Assembly (NCBI RefSeq): GCF_013374115.1
Contig: NZ_AP022673.1
Coordinates: 248,001 to 312,000 of the forward strand
Reading direction: 5' to 3'
DNA: 64,000 nucleotides
From: Sphingomonas sp. HMP9
Lineage (GTDB): Bacteria; Pseudomonadota; Alphaproteobacteria; Sphingomonadales; Sphingomonadaceae
The notes beneath the pieces are model-generated. The model searched no databases and was not told the DNA's origin. It saw only the letters and a program-made list of their open reading frames with translations. Shown one piece after another: positions 27,666-34,996 of the stretch; positions within the stretch are counted from its first letter, which is position 1; every line of letters begins with the position of its first letter. Position numbers and translations under genes: made by a program.

Positions 27666-29957
27666 TTACGGCGTGAGCGTCACGAAGCTGTCCATCACGC
27701 GCTTGCGACCGGATTGTTCGAAGTCGATCTCCAGCTTGTTGCCTTCGATCTCGGCGATGCTGCCATAGCCGAACTTCTGGTGGAACACGCGCATGCCGAG
27801 CGAGAGATCGTCGCGGCCCTTGTTGCCGAGGCTGATCGCGCTCGACCGGCTTTCGACGACGCGGGCGGGCTTGGCCGAGAATGTGCTGCCGGTGCCTGCC
27901 GCGCGCTGCCAGCCCGGGCCTCGACCCGTGCCGCGCGCCACGTCGGCGAACGGGTCCGCGCGGTCGGACCAATTGGCTTGCCAGAGACTCGCGCCGCCGG
28001 ACATCGTCGTTTCCGTATCGGTGTGTTCAGCGGGAAGTTCGGCGACGAAGCGGCTCGGGATCGAAGAGTTCCACTGGCCGTAGATCCGACGATTGGCGGC
28101 ATGGATGATGACGGCCAAGCGCCGGGCGCGGGTGATCGCGACATAGGCGAGGCGACGCTCCTCCTCGAGGCTCTTTACGCCGCCCTCGTCGAGCGAGCGT
28201 TGCGAGGGGAACAGCCCTTCTTCCCAGCCGACGCAGAAGACGGTGTCGTATTCGAGGCCCTTGGCGGCGTGGATCGTCATGATCGTGACCTGCGGATCCT
28301 GCGCGCCGCCGTCGTTGTCCATCACCAGCGAGACATGCTCGAGGAACGCGCCGAGCGAGTCGTACTCCTCCATCGCGCGGACGAGTTCGCTCAGATTCTC
28401 GAGCCGACCGGTCGCCTCGACCGATTTCTCGGCCTGGTACATCGCGGTGTAGCCGCTCTCGTCGAGCAATTGGCGCGCGAGTTCGGCGTGCGGCAGCGTG
28501 GTTGCCATGTCGCGCCAGCGCGCGATGTCGCCGACGAGGCGGCCGAGCGACTTCTTCGCGGCGCCGGTCAGTTCGTCAGTGTCGAGGATGCGGGCCGCGG
28601 CCGTCGTGAGCGGCGTACCGGTGGCGCGCGCTAGCTGGTGGATGCGCGCGACCGCCTTGTCGCCCAAGCCCCGCTTGGGGACGTTGACGATACGTTCGAA
28701 GGCAAGGTCGTCCGCCGGCTGGTTGACCACGCGCAGATAGGCGAGCGCGTCGCGAATCTCGGCGCGTTCGTAGAAGCGGAAGCCGCCGACGATCTTGTAC
28801 GGCATGCCGATCGCGATGAAGCGATCCTCGAACTCGCGCGTCTGGTGCTGTGCGCGGACCAGGATCGCGACCTCGTCCAAGGACTTGCCCGAGCGGCGGA
28901 CGCTGTCGATCTCCTCGCCGACGCGGCGCGCTTCCTCGGGGCCGTCCCAAACGCCGATGACCTTGACCTTCTCGCCGACGTCGAGCTCGGTCCAGAGCTG
29001 CTTGCCGAGGCGGCCGCCATTGTTGGCGATCACGCCCGAGGCCGCGCCGAGGATGTGCGGGGTGCTGCGGTAATTCTGTTCGAGACGGATGACCTTCGCG
29101 CCCGGAAAGTCGCGCTCGAACTTCAGGATGTTCTCGACCTGCGCGCCGCGCCACGAATAGATCGACTGGTCGTCGTCGCCGACGCAGGCGATGTTCTTGC
29201 GCTCCTGCGCGAGCAGCCGCAGCCAGAGATATTGCGACGAGTTGGTGTCCTGATACTCGTCGACCATGATGTATTTGAAGCGCTGCTGATACAGGCCCAG
29301 CACGTCGCGGTGCGTTTTCAGGATGACGAGCATGTGGAGCAGCAGGTCGCCGAAATCGCAGGCGTTGAGCGCGCGCAGCCGGGTCTGATATTGCTCATAG
29401 AGTTCGCCGCCGCGACCATTGGCGTAGCGCTCGCTCTCGCCCGCATCGATATCGGCGGGGACGAGGCCCTTGTTCTTCCACTGGTCGATCAACCCGGCGA
29501 GGCTGCGCGTCGGGAAACGCTTCTCGTCGATATCCGCGGCCAGGATGAGCTGCTTGAGCAACCGCAGCTGGTCGTCGGTGTCGAGGATCGTGAAATTGGA
29601 TTGCAGCCCGACCAGCTCCGCATGGCGGCGCAACATCTTGGCGGCGATCGCGTGGAAGGTGCCGAGCCACGGCATCCCCTCGACCGCGTCGCCGACCAGC
29701 CCGCCGACTCGCTCGCGCATCTCGCGTGCGGCCTTGTTGGTGAAGGTGACGCTCAGGATCTCGGACGGCCATGCCTTCTTGGTGAAGATCAGGTGCGCCA
29801 GACGCGCGGTCAGCGCCGCGGTCTTGCCCGTTCCGGCGCCTGCGATGATCAGGACGGGGCCGTCGGTGGTCAGCACCGCCTCGCGCTGCGGCGGATTGAG
29901 GCCACGGAGATAGGGAGGCTCGGCGTGCGGCGCGGACGTGTGGGCGATCTGGTTCAC
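27666..29957 (-). CDS. uvrD: ATP-dependent DNA helicase UvrD/PcrA
   Basis: About 763 residues, superfamily 1A helicase: Q-motif region LNPPQREAV, Walker A AGAGTGKT, Ia SVTFTNKAAREM, Walker B DEYQDTN, GDDDQSIYSWRGA (motif III), LEQNYRST (motif IV), IMTIHAAKGLEYDTVF (motif V) and AYVAITRARR (motif VI). It unwinds DNA in nucleotide-excision and mismatch repair. The C-terminal GMRVFHQKFGYGSIAEIEGNKLEIDFE is the Tudor-like RNA-polymerase-binding domain of PcrA/UvrD. The start is uncertain: the frame stays open to about 30155, but sequence before residue VNQIAHTS is not helicase-like, so I chose the GTG at 29957. Confidence 0.93.
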   Translation of the reverse strand: MNQIAHTSAPHAEPPYLRGLNPPQREAVLTTDGPVLIIAGAGTGKTAALTARLAHLIFTKKAWPSEILSVTFTNKAAREMRERVGGLVGDAVEGMPWLGTFHAIAAKMLRRHAELVGLQSNFTILDTDDQLRLLKQLILAADIDEKRFPTRSLAGLIDQWKNKGLVPADIDAGESERYANGRGGELYEQYQTRLRALNACDFGDLLLHMLVILKTHRDVLGLYQQRFKYIMVDEYQDTNSSQYLWLRLLAQERKNIACVGDDDQSIYSWRGAQVENILKFERDFPGAKVIRLEQNYRSTPHILGAASGVIANNGGRLGKQLWTELDVGEKVKVIGVWDGPEEARRVGEEIDSVRRSGKSLDEVAILVRAQHQTREFEDRFIAIGMPYKIVGGFRFYERAEIRDALAYLRVVNQPADDLAFERIVNVPKRGLGDKAVARIHQLARATGTPLTTAAARILDTDELTGAAKKSLGRLVGDIARWRDMATTLPHAELARQLLDESGYTAMYQAEKSVEATGRLENLSELVRAMEEYDSLGAFLEHVSLVMDNDGGAQDPQVTIMTIHAAKGLEYDTVFCVGWEEGLFPSQRSLDEGGVKSLEEERRLAYVAITRARRLAVIIHAANRRIYGQWNSSIPSRFVAELPAEHTDTETTMSGGASLWQANWSDRADPFADVARGTGRGPGWQRAAGTGSTFSAKPARVVESRSSAISLGNKGRDDLSLGMRVFHQKFGYGSIAEIEGNKLEIDFEQSGRKRVMDSFVTLTP

Positions 29958-30357
29958 CGGTGAACAGGTAGGGAACGGGGGGCGATGGGGCAAGCAAGTA
30001 TGACCTGTCGGCATCCGCAATAGCCGGAACAGGAAGGGAACTTCAGCGGAGGCGCACCTGAGTATCATGCGCTGCGCCAAGGCGGAGATTGCTGACCGTG
30101 CGGGGGAATGCCGATGGTCTACATGACCGCGCTGGACCGGTCTCCCGGATGTCATCGGACGCTCCAGATGGAGTTTTCACATGCTTTCGAACCGTCGCGA
30201 AAGCGTCGCGCGGGCGTCATGAAGTACGACTAGAGCATGCGCAGCGACGTGGTTCGTCGTCGGAGACACCGCATCCAGAAAGGCGTCCCGACGCGCTGGC
30301 GCCGTCGCCCGCAGGCTGAGTCCTGCGGACCGCAGGACCATATTGAGGAACATCATC
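29958..30357. other. 400-base intergenic region with no supported gene
   Basis: Lies between the divergent uvrD and UrcA-family genes and must hold both promoters. A reading frame on the minus strand enters from the UrcA gene, but it is Arg-rich and has no ribosome binding site. Near the right end lies a near-perfect palindrome, annotated separately. Confidence 0.6.
30320..30338. promoter_or_regulatory. 19-base palindrome GTCCTGCGG-A-CCGCAGGAC
   Basis: Nine-base perfect arms around a single base, 20 bases upstream of the UrcA-family start codon. It could be a protein-binding dyad or form a cruciform. It has no T-tract, so it is unlikely to be a terminator. Confidence 0.45.
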
Positions 30358-30687
30358 ATGAAGCTTTTCATCAGCGTCGCTTCGGCGACGATTGTCGGCG
30401 CATGCCTGTTTTCCACGATCGCTTCGGCTAGTCCCGGGCGCGAGCCGGTGTCGGTGCGCGTGTCGCGCGCCGGGCTCGACCTGACCAGCGACGCCGGGCG
30501 GACCGCGTTCCAGCACCGGCTGCGGTCCGCAATCAGCAGCGCCTGCCAGCCGCGCAGCGGGGGGCTCGACGCGCTTGCCAATGCGCAGCGGTGCCGCAAG
30601 GAAATGACCGCGGATGCCAGTGTGAAGCTGGCCGTCTTGTTCGCGCGCAGCGGGACTCAGCTCGCGAGCATCGGTGGGGCTCGGTAA
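30358..30687 (+). CDS. UrcA-family secreted small protein
   Basis: A 109-residue exported protein: signal peptide MKLFISVASATIVGACLFSTIASA, then VSVRVSRAGLDLTSDAGRTAFQHRLRSAISSAC and a second Cys in QRCRKEM. The DLTSxAGRxxFxxRLRxAIxxxC pattern is that of the UrcA family, small periplasmic proteins of alphaproteobacteria with two cysteines likely forming a disulfide. Their function is unknown. The start ATG has GAGGAA nine bases upstream. It is a lone gene followed by a palindromic repeat. Confidence 0.8.
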   Translation: MKLFISVASATIVGACLFSTIASASPGREPVSVRVSRAGLDLTSDAGRTAFQHRLRSAISSACQPRSGGLDALANAQRCRKEMTADASVKLAVLFARSGTQLASIGGAR

Positions 30688-30726
30688 ACTCGCGCAGGAC
30701 GGCTGATCGTTAGTCAGAGACGCTCC

Positions 30727-30828
30727 GACGATCCTCCCCCGCAAGGGGGAGGAAAGGGGCCGCGTCCGTTCCTTGTCCTCCCCCACCGCCGCCTCCGGCG
30801 CCCCCCCAACTGGCGGGGGAGGATCGTC
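30727..30828. repeat. Palindromic intergenic repeat (type B, copy 1)
   Basis: Outer arms of 16 bases (30727-30742 and 30813-30828) are exact reverse complements beginning GACGATCCTCCCCC. Inside lie further purine/pyrimidine hairpins (GGGGGAGG and CCTCCCCC). A related copy lies at 38009-38138. It separates the UrcA gene from the pit gene. Confidence 0.8.
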
Positions 30829-30873
30829 AAGAGCGCCGTCCCAGATCAGGCCGAACGATCGCTTGATTTACAT

Positions 30874-30891
30874 TTGTCATAAGATTGTCAT
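30874..30891 (+). promoter_or_regulatory. Pho box (two TTGTCAT repeats) upstream of pit
   Basis: Two identical TTGTCAT heptamers start 11 bases apart (one helical turn), separated by AAGA. This is the PhoB binding layout (CTGTCAT-A/T4-CTGTCAT). It ends 24 bases before the pit start codon, a position overlapping or downstream of the promoter, which suits repression better than activation. Confidence 0.75.
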
Positions 30892-30915
30892 CGTAAGGGC
30901 CGACTGCGAATTCCC

Positions 30916-32583
30916 ATGGCAACCTCCACATTTGCACCCGCCGCGCTGACTGCTGATTCGAGCGGTGCGACATCGGCGCCGCACACCGGTCCCAAGCTCG
31001 ACCATTCGCTGCACCCGGCAGGGCGGTGGATCTTCCTGGCCGTGCTGATCGGCGGGCTCGCCTATGCAGGGGTCAGCATCGCGTTCGACACCGCGCAGGT
31101 CGGCGAGAGCCTGGCTGGCGGGGCGTTCGCGTTCCTCGCGCTGGCGCTGTTGATCGCGCTAGGGTTCGAGTTCGTGAACGGGTTCCACGATACCGCCAAT
31201 GCGGTCGCCACCGTCATCTACACGCACTCGATGCCCGCGCCGCTCGCGGTCGTCTGGTCGGGGTTCTTCAATTTCCTCGGCGTGATGCTGTCGTCGGGCG
31301 CGGTGGCGTATTCGATCGTCACGCTGTTGCCGGTCGACCTGATCCTCAACGTCGGCAGCGTCGGCGGTTTCGCGATGATATTCGCACTGTTGCTGGCGGC
31401 GATCGTGTGGAACCTCGCAACCTGGGCGGCCGGGCTTCCCAATTCGTCCAGCCATGCGCTGATCGGCTCGATCCTGGGCGTCGGCCTCGCCAACCAGCTC
31501 ATCAATGGCGTCGCGGACGGGACGTCGGGCGTCGACATGGTGCAGGTCTGGAAGGTTCTGTCCGCGCTGGCATTCAGCCCGCTCGTCGGGTTCGTCGGTG
31601 CGTTGTTGCTGCTGCTCGTGATGAAGCGGTTCCTGCGCGACCAGAAACTGTACGAGGCGCCCAAGGGGCAGACGCCACCGCCGCGCGGCATCCGCGCGCT
31701 GCTGATCGGCACTTGCACCGCGGTCAGCTTCGCGCATGGCAGCAATGACGGACAGAAGGGGATGGGTCTGATCATGCTCATCCTGATCGGCTGCGCGCCG
31801 ACCGCCTATGCCCTGAACCGGACGATGCGCGAGAGCGCGATGCCGGCGTTCGTGCAGACGGCGCAATCCGCATCGGCCGCGTACCGCGCGCACGCCGATG
31901 GTACGCCGGTCGACGTCGGTACCGCGCGTGCGCAGGTCACGCAGGCGCTGAAAGCCAAGCATGTCGCCGACCCGGTCATCTACGGCGCGCTGGCGACATT
32001 GTCGGACGACGTGTCGAGCCGGATCGAAAGCTATGGCTCGCTCGGCAAGGTGCCGGCCGCGGCGACGCCGAACCTGCGCAACGACATGTACCTCGTGCTC
32101 GATACGACCAAGCTGATCGCCGCCGACACGTCCGCGCAGAGCCGCTTCACCGCGCAGGAGATCACGACGCTCAAAAGCTATGATAGCGGGCTCGAACAGG
32201 GCACGCGGTACATTCCGACCTGGGTGAAGGTGACCGTCGCGCTGGCGCTGGGGCTGGGCACGATGGTCGGATGGAAGCGGATCGTCGTCACGGTCGGCGA
32301 GCGGATCGGCAAGACTCACCTGACCTACGGCATGGGCGCGTCGGCCGAGCTGGTCGCCGCGGCGACGATCCTGCTGGCGGTGAGATACGGCATGCCGGTG
32401 TCGACCACGCACATCCTGTCGTCAGGCGTCGCGGGCGCGAGCGTCGCCAACGGTGCGGGGTTGCAGCGGCGTACGGTGATGAACATGGCGCTGGCCTGGG
32501 TCATGACCTTGCCAGTGGCGATGCTGTTGTCGGGCGGGTTGTACTGGCTGTTGCTGATGTTGGCACACTCGCTGGGGTATTGA
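30916..32583 (+). CDS. pit: Inorganic phosphate transporter, Pit family
   Basis: A 555-residue polytopic membrane protein. The two Pit signature repeats are clear: GFEFVNGFHDTANAVATVIYTHSM near the N-terminus and TAVSFAHGSNDGQKGMGLIMLIL in the middle, plus GMPVSTTHILSSGVAGASV at the C-terminal end. Pit proteins bring in metal-phosphate with protons at low affinity. A hydrophilic insert of about 130 residues (about 305-435) lies in the central loop, longer than in E. coli PitA. A Pho box directly upstream suggests PhoB control, as described for the orfA-pit operon of Sinorhizobium meliloti, where PhoB represses it. Confidence 0.92.
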   Translation: MATSTFAPAALTADSSGATSAPHTGPKLDHSLHPAGRWIFLAVLIGGLAYAGVSIAFDTAQVGESLAGGAFAFLALALLIALGFEFVNGFHDTANAVATVIYTHSMPAPLAVVWSGFFNFLGVMLSSGAVAYSIVTLLPVDLILNVGSVGGFAMIFALLLAAIVWNLATWAAGLPNSSSHALIGSILGVGLANQLINGVADGTSGVDMVQVWKVLSALAFSPLVGFVGALLLLLVMKRFLRDQKLYEAPKGQTPPPRGIRALLIGTCTAVSFAHGSNDGQKGMGLIMLILIGCAPTAYALNRTMRESAMPAFVQTAQSASAAYRAHADGTPVDVGTARAQVTQALKAKHVADPVIYGALATLSDDVSSRIESYGSLGKVPAAATPNLRNDMYLVLDTTKLIAADTSAQSRFTAQEITTLKSYDSGLEQGTRYIPTWVKVTVALALGLGTMVGWKRIVVTVGERIGKTHLTYGMGASAELVAAATILLAVRYGMPVSTTHILSSGVAGASVANGAGLQRRTVMNMALAWVMTLPVAMLLSGGLYWLLLMLAHSLGY

Positions 32584-32611
32584 GGGCAGATCGGTTCTGC
32601 TTCCTCTTCCC

Positions 32612-32691
32612 GTCATCCTGACGAAAGTCAGGACCCAGAGCCACGGAAGACGGCGCGGGTTACCCTGGGTCCTGACTTTCGTCAGGATGAC
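32612..32691. repeat. Palindromic intergenic repeat (type C)
   Basis: Two exactly complementary 27-base arms (32612-32638 and 32665-32691). Each arm itself contains the smaller palindrome TCCTGACGAAAGTCAGGA. It lies 28 bases after the pit stop codon and could act as terminator or mRNA stabiliser. Confidence 0.85.
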
Positions 32692-32774
32692 AGCGGAAGT
32701 TGGTACAAACCGGGTGCCCAGGTGCCGGATAGCGGCTCGGGAACCGCTCCCTCACGCTGTGGGTTGCCGGGATC

Positions 32775-33722
32775 ATGCAAATACGATGTTCGATCTGCGG
32801 GAACTGGGACTGGATCGCGCGCGACGCATGGTCCGAATGTAGCCATTGCCGCCTGCTGGTACGCGATGTGAACGACGTCGGCGCGGTGGCGCGCGACATC
32901 GTCGCCCGGCTCGACGGCGGCACCGTCGATCTGGTGCGCGACCCGGCGGACCGCTGGACCCTCGACGCTGCCGGCTTGCGCAACGCCGCTTGGCGGTTCG
33001 GGTTCGAGGTCGAGCCGATCGTCGTGGCTCCCGATACCGTCCGCTTTCCCCCCGATGATCGGCCCGCCCGCGCGCGTGCGACCCCTGCGACATCGGTGCC
33101 CCACGAGATCGGGCTCGGCATGATGGCGCGCCCCGCCGACGCGGACGACATCGTCTCGATCGCCACCGATTTCCGGGACGACTTCACCCGGATCGTCGTC
33201 CTGCTCGATGGCACGTCGGACGACGCCGGTGCCCTTGCCGAACGGCTCCCGTGGATCGAGGTCGCCCATCACCCTCTCGCGGGCGACTTCGCCGCGCAAC
33301 GCAATCGCCTCCAAGACATGATGCAGACCCGCTGGGTGTTGCAGATCGACACCGACGAGCGCCCCGATGCAGCCTTGCTTGACGCGCTCGGCTGGCTGGT
33401 CGCGGCGGCGGATTGCGACGGGTTGCGCTCGCTTGGCCTGCCGCGGCGCAACCTTGTCGACGGGGTGCAGTCCGCATCCTATCCGGACATCCAGTACCGC
33501 CTGAACCGCAGCGACATCCGTTTCGCCGGCCGTGTCCACGAGCGGCCGGTCGTGCCGTTCCTCGAGAGTTCGCTGGCACTGGCCGGTGCGCTCGAACACC
33601 GGCTCGACGGCGAGCGGGTGCGCGAGCGGACGCGGATCTACGAGGTGATGTCGACCGGCGCGGGGCGGCCAGAGGACGAGACGTTGCTGCTTGCCGCCTT
33701 CGATCCTGCCGCGGTGCGATAG
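32775..33722 (+). CDS. Zinc-ribbon plus glycosyltransferase-2-like protein
   Basis: A 315-residue protein of unusual build. The first 25 residues form a CxxC-N13-CxxC zinc ribbon (CSIC...CSHC). From about residue 110 on, it resembles a GT2 glycosyltransferase: ADDIVSIATDFRDDFTRIVVLLDGTSDD, PLAGDFAAQRNRLQDMMQTRWVLQIDTDERP with a DTD metal motif, and a C-terminal ...RFAGRVHERP as in WaaE/lipopolysaccharide core glycosyltransferases. The donor and acceptor are unknown. Its 3' end overlaps the convergent GT4 gene by 85 bases, which is odd but both frames look coding. No signal or membrane segment is present. Confidence 0.7.
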   Translation: MQIRCSICGNWDWIARDAWSECSHCRLLVRDVNDVGAVARDIVARLDGGTVDLVRDPADRWTLDAAGLRNAAWRFGFEVEPIVVAPDTVRFPPDDRPARARATPATSVPHEIGLGMMARPADADDIVSIATDFRDDFTRIVVLLDGTSDDAGALAERLPWIEVAHHPLAGDFAAQRNRLQDMMQTRWVLQIDTDERPDAALLDALGWLVAAADCDGLRSLGLPRRNLVDGVQSASYPDIQYRLNRSDIRFAGRVHERPVVPFLESSLALAGALEHRLDGERVRERTRIYEVMSTGAGRPEDETLLLAAFDPAAVR

Positions 33723-34885
33723 ACTGCGATGGTCTGCGCGGCGAGTGTGTCGCGCGTGAACATCCCCGAGGCCCGACGGCTCGCCGCGGCATAATGCGCG
33801 CGCAATCCGGGGTCCTCGATCATCCGCTGGACCTGCGTCGCGAGATCGTCCCCGGTGCAGGTCTTCGCCAGCAATCCGGCGCCGCTCTCGCCGATGAACA
33901 GCCGCGCGCTGGGGTCCTCCGCAGAGGCGACGACCGGGCGGCCGAACATCATCGCCTCCTGATACACCAGTCCAAAGCTCTCGTACCGCGAGGGCGCGAC
34001 GATCACGTGCGCGGCTTCCATCAGGTCGTGCAGCGTGGCTTCGTTGACGCGGTGGTGGCAGGTCAGGCGCGCGCGGACCGATGCGGGGATCGCGCCGACG
34101 TCCTTGGCCTGCACGCCAACGATCGTCAGCCGGAAATCGGGCATGCCCGCGTCGGCACGGCGCGACAGGATCCTGAGCGCCATGATCAACGCGTCGAACC
34201 CCTTGCGATGCTCGTCACGGCCGACGAAAAGCAGTTCGATCGGTTCGCCGAGCGGGTAGGTCGCCGCTGTGCCGCGCGCGACGATCTCCGGCGGCAGGCT
34301 CAGTCCGATCACCGCGTGCCCTGAGGCCGTCCCAGGGGCCGCGACGCCGTACAGCGCGGCGATCTTGTCGCCGTGCAGTTGCGTGTTCGAGATCAGCGCC
34401 TTGCTGAACCGCGCGGCAATGCGCTCTGCCAGCATCGCGGCGCGGCGATCGAACCGATCGCGCAGGCTCGTCACCGTCTCGGCCGAGGTCGCGGCGGGCG
34501 TGGAGTTGCGGGTCACCAGCGGTGCGGGGCCGGTGAGTGCGATCGCCAGGCCGGGCGCGTACCAGTTGGTCGCCTCGACCACGTCGAAGGGCGCGCGGCG
34601 GTGCTCGCGGGCGACCGCGCGGCGGAACGCGAACGGTGCCACGAGGTGCCCGATCCCGGCAACGTTCCGGAGCCGTGCCACGACCGATCCTTCCCGCAAG
34701 CCGCAACCGAAGACCGAAACCCGGCCGTCGCGACTGTCTTGGCACCGATCCATGGCAAAGACGCTGACGTCATGGCCTGCACCCGCCAGCGACTGCGCAA
34801 TTTCCCTCGCTGCACGGGTAAGTCCGCTCTTTTCAGGGGGATACGCCCAGGTAAGTAGAGCGATCCTCACGATGCCAGGTCGCAC
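33638..34885 (-). CDS. Glycosyltransferase family 4
   Basis: A 415-residue GT-B enzyme. The N-terminal half starts IALLTWAYPPEKSGLTRAAREIAQSLAGAGHDVSVF, the glycine-rich acceptor-side motif. The C-terminal nucleotide-sugar domain has LLFVGRDEHRKGFDALIMAL and the E-x7-E region APSRYESFGLVYQEAMMFGRPVVAS, the usual retaining GT4 signature. It probably adds a hexose to a cell-surface glycan or glycolipid. It converges on the zinc-ribbon glycosyltransferase and is divergent from the sucrose-phosphate synthase-like gene, within a cluster of six sugar-related genes that carries no flippase or polymerase. Confidence 0.87.
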   Translation of the reverse strand: MRPGIVRIALLTWAYPPEKSGLTRAAREIAQSLAGAGHDVSVFAMDRCQDSRDGRVSVFGCGLREGSVVARLRNVAGIGHLVAPFAFRRAVAREHRRAPFDVVEATNWYAPGLAIALTGPAPLVTRNSTPAATSAETVTSLRDRFDRRAAMLAERIAARFSKALISNTQLHGDKIAALYGVAAPGTASGHAVIGLSLPPEIVARGTAATYPLGEPIELLFVGRDEHRKGFDALIMALRILSRRADAGMPDFRLTIVGVQAKDVGAIPASVRARLTCHHRVNEATLHDLMEAAHVIVAPSRYESFGLVYQEAMMFGRPVVASAEDPSARLFIGESGAGLLAKTCTGDDLATQVQRMIEDPGLRAHYAAASRRASGMFTRDTLAAQTIAVYRTAAGSKAASSNVSSSGRPAPVDITS

Positions 34886-34996
34886 GGCAAATCGTATGGC
34901 GAGTAGAATGTGCTAACCTGCGTCAACACAACAGTTTTAAGTGTCATTTCGCCGGAACTCGGCAACCCCGCGAGCGGTTCCTCAAATGAATCGCAG

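Noticed and set aside
30177..30599. Minus-strand frame overlapping the UrcA-family gene
   Set aside because: Antisense to a gene with clear signal peptide and family pattern; no ribosome binding site and Arg-rich.
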